Assembly: GCA_902580565.1 (NCBI GenBank) | Contig: CACHLD010000004.1 | Span: forward strand, 1 to 64,000 | DNA length: 64,000 nucleotides | Reading direction: 5' to 3' | DNA from: an uncultured Pelagibacteraceae bacterium | GTDB taxonomy: Bacteria; Pseudomonadota; Alphaproteobacteria; Pelagibacterales; Pelagibacteraceae | Part shown: piece after piece, positions 34,421 to 41,903 of the stretch | Numbering within the stretch: the first letter of the stretch is position 1 | How the letters are laid out: the number at the start of each line of letters is the position of its first letter | Made by a program: the position numbers and the translations under genes | Notes under the pieces: model-generated | What the model was told of the DNA's origin: nothing | Seen by the model: the letters and a program-made list of their open reading frames with translations, nothing else | Databases searched by the model: none

Positions 34421-34586
34421 ATTGAATTTTTTCTAAAGTGACATTTTCTAAGTTGATTACTTTTTTACCACTATTTTGAAAGTTTATTGTAGCTTTATTC
34501 TTAATTATTGATTGAATTTGACCTATACCCCAATTTTTTTCTATTGGATTTATTACAAAATTACCTGGTTCTAGATCATATTGCAT
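34410..34586 (-). CDS. DUF3553 small protein
   Basis: A 58-residue protein with the DUF3553 pattern: LEPGNFVINPIEKNWGIGQIQ, TINFQNSGKKVINL and ending in VTLEKIQYD. The first part reads like a small SH3-like barrel of the type found in CarD/UvrD-associated proteins. Function is unknown. Its stop lies inside the cysQ gene start (11-base overlap), so it is the first gene of the DUF3553-cysQ-membrane protein chain. Confidence 0.85.
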   Translation of the reverse strand: MQYDLEPGNFVINPIEKNWGIGQIQSIIKNKATINFQNSGKKVINLENVTLEKIQYDR

Positions 34587-34623
34587 AATGGAAAAATTAA
34601 ATTATTTATAATATATACACTAA

Positions 34624-35754
34624 ATGACTAATTCACTAGGTATAAAAAAATTACCAAAAGACACCAAAGTAGTCGTTGCCATGTCTGGTGGAGTCGACTC
34701 ATCTGTTGCTGCTGCTTTAATGAAAGATCAAGGCTACAATATAACTGGTATTACCTTAAAATTATACGATGATGTTAAAAAATCATCAGGAGGAAGGCAA
34801 TGTTGTGCTGGTCAAGATATTCTTGATGCGAAAAGAGTCTCAGAAAAATTAAATATAGAGCATAAAATTCTTTTTTATCAAAAAAAGTTTAAGTCTGAAG
34901 TTGTTGACTCTTTCATAGATAGCTATATTTCTGGTGAAACACCAATTCCATGTGTTCAGTGCAATCAAACTGTTAAATTCAGAGATTTATTTAAATATGC
35001 TAAAGATTTAAATGCTGATGCACTTGTTACCGGCCATTATGTTAGTCGAATTCAAAAAAATGGACATGCAAATATGTACAGAGCAAAAGATCAAAAACGT
35101 GATCAAAGTTATTTTTTATTTAGTACTTCACAAGAACAATTAGATTACTTAAGATTTCCGCTGGGTGAGATAGATAAAAAAGAAACTAGAAATTTAGCAA
35201 AAAAATTAAAGCTTAATGTTGCTGAAAAACCAGACAGTCAAGATATTTGTTTTGTTCCTAACGGGGATTATAGCTCTGTTATAAAAAGATTTAGACCAGA
35301 GTCATTTAAACCCGGAAAGATACTAGATATTCAAGGCAATGAAATAGGTAAGCATGATGGAATAATCAATTATACTATTGGTCAAAGAAAAGGAATTAAG
35401 ATATCAAATGCTAATCCTTTATATGTGATTAATATAGATGCAGAAAAAAATTTCATTACTGTAGGAGATAAAGAGTATTTAGAAATTAAAGAAATCGAAT
35501 TAAGAGACTTAAATCTCCTTGGTAGTAAAAAAGAATTTGAAGATTTGATTAATATCAAAGTAAGATCTACTGGTAGACTTTTAAAAGCTAAATTAATTAT
35601 TTCAAAGAATAATGCAAAAGTTATGATAATGGATAAAGAGACAGGGATTTCACCTGGCCAAGCTTGTGTATTCTACAGCAAAGATGATATTGGGGATAAA
35701 GTACTTGGTGGAGGCTGGATTAGCAAAACATATAGTAAAAACTTATCCACTTAA
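34624..35754 (+). CDS. mnmA: tRNA-specific 2-thiouridylase
   Basis: Adds the 2-thio group to wobble uridine of Lys, Glu and Gln tRNAs. The 376-residue protein has the ATP-pyrophosphatase P-loop [19 protein letters not shown], the catalytic cysteine in [19 protein letters not shown] and the second in [19 protein letters not shown], then [10 protein letters not shown] and [10 protein letters not shown]. The length is complete. The insertion typical for proteobacterial members, [17 protein letters not shown], is present. The structured RNA at 35824 follows in the same direction. Confidence 0.97.
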   Translation: MTNSLGIKKLPKDTKVVVAMSGGVDSSVAAALMKDQGYNITGITLKLYDDVKKSSGGRQCCAGQDILDAKRVSEKLNIEHKILFYQKKFKSEVVDSFIDSYISGETPIPCVQCNQTVKFRDLFKYAKDLNADALVTGHYVSRIQKNGHANMYRAKDQKRDQSYFLFSTSQEQLDYLRFPLGEIDKKETRNLAKKLKLNVAEKPDSQDICFVPNGDYSSVIKRFRPESFKPGKILDIQGNEIGKHDGIINYTIGQRKGIKISNANPLYVINIDAEKNFITVGDKEYLEIKEIELRDLNLLGSKKEFEDLINIKVRSTGRLLKAKLIISKNNAKVMIMDKETGISPGQACVFYSKDDIGDKVLGGGWISKTYSKNLST

Positions 35755-35823
35755 TTATCAACTAGTTTTACAACACGTATAAGGTGATTCATTTTTTTTT
35801 AAAATATGATTTAATCAAATTAA

Positions 35824-36001
35824 TTAAGAGGCAACTCTTAACTGGCCATTTAGGGAAAAACCGAGAGGTTCAAGCTTAAAGGGCAGAAAGGTGAACCTAG
35901 TAGCGCTAGAATAGTTCACCGGGATGGCTTGGCGGTAGCGCCTAAAACGACGAGCCAAAACTACTAAATTTCTGGGCGAAAGCCTAGAAATTTAAGTGGT
36001 T
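35824..36001 (+). ncRNA. Compact structured RNA of unrecognised class
   Basis: A 178-base stretch with clearly higher G+C than its surroundings and no open frame. A 5' hairpin (35824-35830/35835-35841, loop GCAA) is followed by a long-range stem GGCCATTTA (35844-35852) with TAAGTGGTT (35993-36001). Inside are AACC-GAGA-GGTT, a 7-bp stem 35890-35896/35914-35920 with inner CTAG/CTAG, a GGCTTG/CGAGCC arm, and a 12-bp GAAA-capped hairpin 35966-35993. TATGAT at 35805-35810 could be its -10 box. I excluded the usual tmRNA, RNase P, SRP and riboswitch signatures by eye. Its 3' end overlaps the last codons of the convergent gene. Confidence 0.6.
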
Positions 36002-36693
36002 CCTCTCCAAAAAAATCTTGAAAACAAATAAAATAAAATTACCCCTACAAAATAATTCCATTCTAAAGCGTGTTTAAAGTGAGTATTACCTTTTGTAACT
36101 AAAATAGGAACGCTTAATATTGCCACCAAGGCTAAAACAGAAACCAATATAATTTTAAAAAAAAGTACATTTCTATTAATAAAATCCACCAGTTTTATTT
36201 TGGCTTTATAAAGATGATAAACAAGAATTCCCTGAGCAATTATTTCAAAAATGATAAATAATAAAAGAACTATCCTTCTAAAAAGTTTATAAATTTGAAT
36301 ATCAAACTTAACACCAAGTAAAATTGAGTGAATAATAAGAAAAATTGCTGACATTATACCGAATGTTTTAAATTTATAATTAATATTAGTAGAATAAAGA
36401 TTGTTTATTAATTGATTATTATTTTTCCAATAAATAAATAAAAAAATTGCAGTAATTATCATTGCTGGTTTAAAAATTAAGTATTGAGGAAATGTTCTGG
36501 AGGCTCTACTAATCGATAAGCTTCCATCTAAATACGGGATGGAGAATGCAGATTGACCTATTGGGTCTACAGCAAAAATAGTATTTGCTAAAAATTGAGG
36601 GTTTTGAGAAATCACTAGGCATAAATTAATTGCAAACAATGGAAGAAGAAAAATCCATAAACTCAATTTTCTGATTTGAGTTATTTCTTTCAT
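35992..36693 (-). CDS. Polytopic membrane protein, function unknown
   Basis: A 233-residue protein with about six hydrophobic segments, starting LSLWIFLLPLFAINLCLVISQ. An extracytoplasmic stretch follows (NTIFAVDPIGQSAFSIPYLDGS), then five more helices. The ending KHALEWNYFVGVILFYLFSRFFW is distinctive. I do not recognise a family. Upstream on the same strand, 15 bases away, is the 27-residue basic gene, so the two may be co-transcribed. Its 3' end overlaps the structured RNA on the opposite strand. Confidence 0.7.
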   Translation of the reverse strand: MKEITQIRKLSLWIFLLPLFAINLCLVISQNPQFLANTIFAVDPIGQSAFSIPYLDGSLSISRASRTFPQYLIFKPAMIITAIFLFIYWKNNNQLINNLYSTNINYKFKTFGIMSAIFLIIHSILLGVKFDIQIYKLFRRIVLLLFIIFEIIAQGILVYHLYKAKIKLVDFINRNVLFFKIILVSVLALVAILSVPILVTKGNTHFKHALEWNYFVGVILFYLFSRFFWRGTT

Positions 36694-36708
36694 AAATATA
36701 AATATTGA

Positions 36709-36792
36709 TTATTTTCTCTTATTTCTTTTTCTTGCTCTTCTTTTTTTAGAACCTATCTTTCTTCGTCCTCTATGTTTTTTTGGATAACCCAT
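36709..36792 (-). CDS. 27-residue highly basic protein
   Basis: A 28-codon frame with a strong ribosome-binding site (GGAGG at 36800-36804, seven bases before the ATG). Sixteen of 27 residues are Lys or Arg, with no acidic residue: MGYPKKHRGRR, then KKRRARKRNKRK. Such composition is typical of tiny ribosome-associated proteins (bTHX- or COX24/AURKAIP1-like), though I cannot assign one. Its leader lies in the gap before the metC-like gene, which is divergent. The perfect ribosome-binding site is the best argument for translation. Confidence 0.65.
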   Translation of the reverse strand: MGYPKKHRGRRKIGSKKRRARKRNKRK

Positions 36793-36857
36793 ATTTTTGC
36801 CTCCTTTTAAGTATTTTCTTCTATATATATTATATAAGGTTCAATTATACTTATTTT

Positions 36858-38048
36858 ATGAAAAAGTCTATATCCACATTCTTAAAACATCCTATCAAAG
36901 ATAATACTAATAGATCAGCCAATCCTTCTGTTACTCGTGCATCTACAATACTTTTCAATTCTATGCAGGAACTTCACCAACATGAAAAAAGAATAAAGGC
37001 TAATAAAAAAATTAGCTATTATAGCTATGGAAGATATGGAAGTTCTACAACAATAGAATTAGAGAATATTCTAAAAGAACTAGAGCAAGCCTATCATGTT
37101 TTCCTTACTGGTACTGGATTTGGCGGTGTATCATTAGCAGTTATGAGCATTTGTAGACCTGGAGATGAAATTTTAGTTTCAGATAATGTTTATGGTCCGA
37201 CAAGAGAAATATCAGAAGATCTTATAAAAGAATTTGATATTCAAGCGCATTTTTACGATCCTGATGATTTTAATGACTTAAAAAATAAGATTACCAAGAA
37301 AACAAAATTGATAATTGTAGAAAATCCCGGAAGCAACACTTTTGAATTTCAAGATCTTTCAAAAATTGTGAAGTTAGCTAAAAGAAAAAAAATTTTAACT
37401 TTTCTCGACAATACTTGGGGAACTCCCTTATATTTAAAACCTCTTAAACTTGGGTTTGATATGTCATTTACTTCAGCTACTAAATATTTTTCTGGTCACT
37501 CAGATGCAATGGGTGGATCGTTAGCTGTAAATAAGAAACTTTTTAAAAAAGTAATGTTTTTTTATAAATTATCTGGATACAGAATGTCGGCAGATGAAGC
37601 TTATCTAATTATAAGAGGCTTAAGAACCCTGGATGTGAGACTAAAAAAACACTACGAAAATACTAAAATAGTTATAAATTTCTTAAAGAAACAAAAAAAA
37701 ATTAAAGAGATCCTTTATCCTTATAAACCTGGTTCTAAAAATTATAAACTTTGGAAAAAGTACTATTCTGGAGCTAATGGATTGTTTTCTATAGTAATAA
37801 AAAGTAAAAACAAATCCTCAGTTGTCAAATTTGTAAATTCACTCGAACTTTTTGGTATTGGCTACAGTTGGGGAGGTTTTGAAAGCCTTGTTCTTTTGCA
37901 GAATCTTAGAGGTGAAACTAAGTATACAAGAATAAGAAAATATTTTCGTTTTGAAAAAGACGAACATATTGTAAGATTACATATTGGACTTGAAGACCCA
38001 AAAGATTTAATTGAAGATTTAAGAAAAGCGCTAACTTATATAAAATAA
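36858..38048 (+). CDS. metC: Cys/Met metabolism PLP enzyme, probable cystathionine beta-lyase
   Basis: A 396-residue trans-sulfuration enzyme; I use ATG 36858, since a TTG upstream at 36780 would run back over the divergent 27-residue gene. PLP family features: YYSYGRYGSSTTIELENILKEL, LTGTGFGGVSLAVMSICRPGDEIL, IIVENPGSNTFEFQD and the PLP lysine in FTSATKYFSGHSDAMGGS. The ending YSWGGFESLVLL fits cystathionine beta-lyase, making homocysteine, pyruvate and ammonia. Other members of the family have nearly the same motifs, so the exact substrate is less sure. Confidence 0.85.
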   Translation: MKKSISTFLKHPIKDNTNRSANPSVTRASTILFNSMQELHQHEKRIKANKKISYYSYGRYGSSTTIELENILKELEQAYHVFLTGTGFGGVSLAVMSICRPGDEILVSDNVYGPTREISEDLIKEFDIQAHFYDPDDFNDLKNKITKKTKLIIVENPGSNTFEFQDLSKIVKLAKRKKILTFLDNTWGTPLYLKPLKLGFDMSFTSATKYFSGHSDAMGGSLAVNKKLFKKVMFFYKLSGYRMSADEAYLIIRGLRTLDVRLKKHYENTKIVINFLKKQKKIKEILYPYKPGSKNYKLWKKYYSGANGLFSIVIKSKNKSSVVKFVNSLELFGIGYSWGGFESLVLLQNLRGETKYTRIRKYFRFEKDEHIVRLHIGLEDPKDLIEDLRKALTYIK

Positions 38049-39259
38049 TGTTTAAATTTATTCCAAATAGACTAGCTCTAATAGTTTTGATATCTGCCTG
38101 TACTATAATTCTAATCTCAATGGGTTTAAGACAGACCTTTGGACTTTTTTTTAAAGCATTTGAGGAGGGAATAGGATGCACAAGAACTGAATTCGGCTTA
38201 GCTATTGGAATTCAAATGTTATTTTGGGGAATTTTTGCTCCAATTTTTGGTTTTTTAGCAGATAAATTTGGAGGGAGCAAAGCAGTATTTATTGGCTTTT
38301 TAATTTTTGGTTTAGGAATTTATATGCTTTATGCAGGACCTAATACTGGTATTTATTTTCAAATTAGTTTGGGAGTTTTAGTTGGAACAGCCCTTGGAGC
38401 TACAGCTATAGGAGTTCCAGTCTCTGAAGTAGGAAAACATTTTCCAAATGAAACTAGAACCTTGGCAACAGGTTATGTTACAGCTGCTGCTTCAGTTGGA
38501 TATTTTTTGTCTCCTCTATTTACACAATATAGTTTAGTCGCAGTTGGATGGGAGCAAACTTTAAGATACTTTATGTACTTTATTGCTTTTGGATTAATAG
38601 CATCTCTTTTTTTATTACCATCAAAAACTATAATTAATTCCTCTCAAGCAGATAGGGATCAATCTTTTTCTTCAGCAATTAAAGAAGCATTTGCACACAA
38701 AGGTTATATCTTATTAGTTTTAGGCTTTTTTGTTTGTGGATTTCAAATTACTTTAGTTGGAACACACATACCGGGTTATATGCAAGAAAGAGGAATGGAC
38801 GGTTGGTCTGCTACAATAATATTAGCTTTGATCGGTTTATTTAATATATTTGGAACTCTGGGCATCGGGTATCTTGGAACAAAGTATAGAAAAAAAAATT
38901 TATTGAGCATTTTATACGCTCTTAGAGCTTTAAGCATTTGTGTGTTTATTTTTTCACCTCCGTCGTTGTTGAATTCAATAATTTTTGGAATTACATTCGG
39001 ACTTCTTTGGCTTTCTACCGTTCCTCCCACGAATGGGATCGTTGCTCAAATATTTGGAACTAAATATTTAAGTACTCTTTTTGGAATTGTATTCTTGTGC
39101 CACCAATTCGGAGCTTTTATGGGAGCTTATCTTGGGGGATATTTTTATGATCTTTATGGTTCGTATGATTATGCATGGTACATAGCTATAGGTTTATCGT
39201 TATTCGCAACTATAATACATTACCCTATAGATGAGAGAGCTTTAGTTAGAGAACTATAG
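38048..39259 (+). CDS. MFS transporter
   Basis: A 403-residue protein with twelve hydrophobic segments. The conserved MFS loop between helices two and three is seen as FGFLADKFGGSKAVFIGF, and ACTIILISMGLRQTFGLFFKAFEEG is a typical first helix of monocarboxylate-type members. FGTLGIGYLGTKYRKKNLL marks the same loop in the second half. The gene shares its first base with the stop of the PLP enzyme (TAATG), so the pair is one operon; the substrate may be a sulfur-containing or carboxylic compound, which is inference. Confidence 0.88.
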   Translation: MFKFIPNRLALIVLISACTIILISMGLRQTFGLFFKAFEEGIGCTRTEFGLAIGIQMLFWGIFAPIFGFLADKFGGSKAVFIGFLIFGLGIYMLYAGPNTGIYFQISLGVLVGTALGATAIGVPVSEVGKHFPNETRTLATGYVTAAASVGYFLSPLFTQYSLVAVGWEQTLRYFMYFIAFGLIASLFLLPSKTIINSSQADRDQSFSSAIKEAFAHKGYILLVLGFFVCGFQITLVGTHIPGYMQERGMDGWSATIILALIGLFNIFGTLGIGYLGTKYRKKNLLSILYALRALSICVFIFSPPSLLNSIIFGITFGLLWLSTVPPTNGIVAQIFGTKYLSTLFGIVFLCHQFGAFMGAYLGGYFYDLYGSYDYAWYIAIGLSLFATIIHYPIDERALVREL

Positions 39260-39282
39260 AGTCCCTGAAGTTTCTACTCGGC

Positions 39283-39383
39283 TGTGGATAAAACACCTTC
39301 AAGTTGTATTTTGAGTCCACTAAGGAATCAAAAGTGAATCAAAACAAGAACATTTACTTTAATTACTGCGTGCTTGTGGATAA
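39283..39383. other. Two perfect DnaA-box sequences in a spacer
   Basis: TGTGGATAA, the complement of the DnaA box TTATCCACA, occurs at 39283-39291 and at 39375-39383, both in the same orientation within the 194-base gap between the MFS gene and the CADD-type gene. Two short repeats lie between them (GAATCAAAA twice in 39325-39345; GAGTCC at 39260 and 39314). Two perfect boxes within 101 bases can be a DnaA-regulated promoter or an origin-like element. No usual oriC neighbour (dnaA, hemE, parAB, gidAB) is in the window. Confidence 0.5.
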
Positions 39384-39453
39384 TTGTTTTAGTTGTTTTT
39401 ATTGAATATTAGATTTAATAGAGATTAAAGTTATTAATAACCAAGGAGAAAAA

Positions 39454-40125
39454 ATGTTTTCAAAAGATTTAGGTGCAAAATTAGATAAGTTTCATTTACT
39501 CAAACATCCATTTTATCAAGTTTATTGGAACGAGGGAAAATTAACTCGGGAAATAATCAAAGATTATGCTGAACAGTATTACCAACATGTAAAAGCTTTT
39601 CCAAGATACATAAGTGCTACACATTCTATTTGCGAAGATTTAGAAAAAAGAAGAATACTTTTAGAAAATTTACAAGATGAAGAAAACAAAGATGGTGATC
39701 ATCCAAAACTATGGAAGAACTTTGCTAAAGCTTTAGGAGCTGATGAAAAAAAAATAGAGAATGTAAAACTTGATTGGTTTACAAAGGATATGATCGAGAA
39801 TTTTTTTGCACAAGCAAGGAAATCATACGCTGAAGGCCTTGCATCATTATATACCTATGAGAGACAAATTCCTGAAATAGCTGAAACAAAAATTCAAGGA
39901 TTAAAAAAATTTTATGGAGTTGACTCAAAAGAAGGATTAGAATTTTTTGAGGCTCATAAATCCGCAGATGTTATTCATAGAGCTGAATGTGAAAAATTAC
40001 TTGATGCACTTTCTCTAGAAGAACAAAAGAAAGCTGAGAAAGCTTCATTATTAACGGCAAGATATCTATGGAATTTCTTAAGCGGAATGACTTCGAAGCA
40101 TAAGCTTCAATCAGTAGCAGCTTAA
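39454..40125 (+). CDS. CADD-type TenA/PqqC-like iron protein, probable folate-related enzyme
   Basis: A 223-residue all-helical protein of the heme-oxygenase/TenA fold. The motifs YAEQYYQHVKAFPRYISATHS, LQDEENKDGDHPKLW and EFFEAHKSADVIHRAECEKLL match the family of Chlamydia CADD, with Glu/His/Asp ligands for a di-metal site. CADD makes p-aminobenzoate by sacrificing its own tyrosine, and YERQIPEIAETKIQGLK holds a candidate tyrosine and lysine. If so, it feeds folate synthesis together with FolE. AAGGAGA lies before the start. The family call is firm, the reaction inferred. Confidence 0.8.
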   Translation: MFSKDLGAKLDKFHLLKHPFYQVYWNEGKLTREIIKDYAEQYYQHVKAFPRYISATHSICEDLEKRRILLENLQDEENKDGDHPKLWKNFAKALGADEKKIENVKLDWFTKDMIENFFAQARKSYAEGLASLYTYERQIPEIAETKIQGLKKFYGVDSKEGLEFFEAHKSADVIHRAECEKLLDALSLEEQKKAEKASLLTARYLWNFLSGMTSKHKLQSVAA

Positions 40126-40142
40126 AGTTTTTTTTAAGATCG

Positions 40143-40523
40143 ATGAAAAACGATAACCATGTTTGGGATAATAAACTCCCGACTGCTCAAATGCTTGGAA
40201 GATGGCAACCTTGGCATACAGGTCATCAAAAACTTTTTGAAGAAATACTAAAAAAAACTGGTCAAGTTAATATCATGGTTCGAGATGTTAAAGGTGTTGA
40301 CGATAATCCTTTCGATTTTGAAACAGTAAAAAAAAATATTTTTGAAGCTCTTAAAGATTATAAAAATAGAATTCAAGTTACTTTAGTTCCAAATATAACT
40401 AACATTTGTTATGGAAGAGGAGTTGGTTATAAAATAGAAGAAATAGTTCTAGACGAAAAAACACAACAAATTTCGGCAACTAAAATAAGAGAACAGATGA
40501 GAAAAGAAGGAAAACTTAAATAA
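40143..40523 (+). CDS. Small HxGH-type nucleotidyltransferase
   Basis: A 126-residue single domain of the nucleotidylyl transferase superfamily. The signature is LGRWQPWHTGHQKLFEE (His-Thr-Gly-His near residues 27-30) and the ending ISATKIREQMRKEG corresponds to the ISSTKIR motif. Such enzymes attach AMP or CMP to phosphorylated substrates; ATP sulfurylase belongs to the same superfamily. It lies 75 bases before aprM but that operon has its own promoter between them. The substrate is unknown; a role with APS is a hypothesis. Confidence 0.82.
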   Translation: MKNDNHVWDNKLPTAQMLGRWQPWHTGHQKLFEEILKKTGQVNIMVRDVKGVDDNPFDFETVKKNIFEALKDYKNRIQVTLVPNITNICYGRGVGYKIEEIVLDEKTQQISATKIREQMRKEGKLK

Positions 40524-40540
40524 TTGCGAGCCATTCTCAC

Positions 40541-40569
40541 TTGACCTGCTATTAACTCAAATATATAAA
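40541..40569 (+). promoter_or_regulatory. Sigma-70-like promoter of the apr operon
   Basis: TTGACC (40541-40546), a 17-base spacer and TATAAA (40564-40569) form a near-consensus promoter about 28 bases before aprM. Directly upstream, bases 40524-40540 read on the minus strand as TGAGAAT followed by a degenerate inverted half, a Fur-like half-site. That second point is weak. Confidence 0.65.
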
Positions 40570-40597
40570 ATACTTCAATTGAGGGGACAATAACTTT

Positions 40598-41392
40598 ATG
40601 TTTTACAACAATCCATTTTCTGGATTAACGGAAATAGTACCACCACTGGCCATACAAGGATTCACTATTCTTATGGTTGGTCTAGTAATCCTGGGAACTT
40701 TGATGGATATAATCCATAAAAAAAATGTAAAATATTTTTTTAACAACGCTAAGAAGGCTAAAAAGAATGCTAAAATTCAATTATCAACAACTCAAAAAAC
40801 TTCAGTAATTTTAAAAACAGTTGCACATGACATAGCTACTACTGCAGAACTTGGTAGAGGCAAAAGAAGAATTGCGCATGTGCTTGGTATGTACGGCACT
40901 ATTATTTTTTGGATTACATCAGCTTTATTAATATTTTCTTTTCCAACAGCCGGTTCTTCAACACCATCAAGCATAACAATCATGTGGCATGCTGGAGCAA
41001 TAATTACATGTCTAGGAGGTTATTGGTTTTGGTTTTTTTTAAGGGTGGACGTGCTCGCAGAAGCACATCCCTGGTACAGAATAATACAAGCAGATTTATT
41101 TGTTTTAGCTCTTTTAGCCTGTGCAACTTTTGGTCTAGCGTGGTCATTTACTCAATATTCTGGAATGACAGGTTTAAGCTATTTATTTTTAATTTTATAT
41201 ATTGTTTCAAATCTAATCTTGTTCGGTGGTGTTTATTGGTCTAAGTTTGCACACATGTTTTATAAACCTGGAGCAGCAATTCAAAAGAATTTAGCAGAAG
41301 CAGATGGATCTAGAGACAATTTGCCTCCACCAGCTGAAGCTCCACAACAGTTTGGGCTGGGTATAAAAAGAGAACAACCAAAGCATTATTAG
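40598..41392 (+). CDS. aprM: Membrane anchor of APS reductase, AprM-like
   Basis: A 264-residue protein with about five hydrophobic segments (starting AIQGFTILMVGLVILGTLMD) and several membrane histidines (RIAHVLGMYGTIIFW, IMWHAGAIITCLGG), suited for heme b binding and electron exchange with quinone. It lies directly before aprB and aprA, as in SAR11 genomes where this gene replaces qmoABC as the membrane link. The C-terminus is cytoplasmic and Pro/Gly rich (PPPAEAPQQFGLG). Electrons from sulfite oxidation would pass AprA to AprB to AprM to the quinone pool. Confidence 0.82.
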   Translation: MFYNNPFSGLTEIVPPLAIQGFTILMVGLVILGTLMDIIHKKNVKYFFNNAKKAKKNAKIQLSTTQKTSVILKTVAHDIATTAELGRGKRRIAHVLGMYGTIIFWITSALLIFSFPTAGSSTPSSITIMWHAGAIITCLGGYWFWFFLRVDVLAEAHPWYRIIQADLFVLALLACATFGLAWSFTQYSGMTGLSYLFLILYIVSNLILFGGVYWSKFAHMFYKPGAAIQKNLAEADGSRDNLPPPAEAPQQFGLGIKREQPKHY

Positions 41393-41432
41393 GATATTTA
41401 TGTTAAAAAAAAATAAAAGGAAAAAATAATTT

Positions 41433-41903
41433 ATGTCAACTTTTGTGTATATGACGCGATGTGATGGATGCGGGCACTGTGTAGATATTTGCCCATCAGA
41501 TATCATGCACATAGATGAAACTATAAGAAGAGCCAAGAACATCGAGCCAAACTTTTGTTGGGAATGCTATTCTTGCGTCAAAGCCTGTCCAAATCATGCG
41601 ATAGATGTAAGGGGTTATGCAGACTTTGCTCCAATGGGTCACAGTGTTAGGGTAAGACGAGAAGAAGAAAAGGGGACTATATCTTGGAGAATTAAATTTC
41701 GAAATGGTACTGAAAAAAACTTTGTGTCCCCAATAACAACTAAGCCGTGGGGAAAATTTATTCCTAAATTATCCGAAGAAGATAAACCTAATCAAGGAGA
41801 AATTACTACACAAAGACTTTACACAGAACCAAAAGGTTTAAATATTGATGGAGACCTTCCTACAATAAACAAAAATACATTTAAGAAAGGTGTTTATTAC
41901 TAA
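41433..41903 (+). CDS. aprB: Adenylylsulfate reductase, beta (iron-sulfur) subunit
   Basis: A 156-residue ferredoxin-like subunit with two 4Fe-4S binding sets: Cys10-x2-Cys13-x2-Cys16-x3-Cys20-Pro and Cys42-x2-Cys45-x2-Cys48-x3-Cys52-Pro. The rest (GYADFAPMGHSVRVRREEEKG, SPITTKPWGKFIPKL) is the AprB extension that wraps around AprA. It passes electrons between the flavin of AprA and the membrane anchor. Its stop overlaps aprA's start by one base. Confidence 0.95.
   Translation: MSTFVYMTRCDGCGHCVDICPSDIMHIDETIRRAKNIEPNFCWECYSCVKACPNHAIDVRGYADFAPMGHSVRVRREEEKGTISWRIKFRNGTEKNFVSPITTKPWGKFIPKLSEEDKPNQGEITTQRLYTEPKGLNIDGDLPTINKNTFKKGVYY

Noticed and set aside
35844-36001. Idea that the structured RNA is a SAM-I riboswitch, tmRNA or RNase P RNA
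   Set aside because: CTGGCC alone recalls SAM-I, but the other core parts are missing. There is no T-arm, CCA end or tag frame for tmRNA, and no GAGGAAAGUC core for RNase P. The RNA also faces a convergent gene.
36780-36857. Longer metC-like protein starting at TTG 36780
   Set aside because: It would cross the 27-residue gene's start on the other strand and add a hydrophobic tail foreign to the family; ATG 36858 gives the normal length.
40909-41244. Second open frame on the plus strand within aprM
   Set aside because: It is an out-of-frame shadow; the aprM frame explains the region and has the promoter and operon context.
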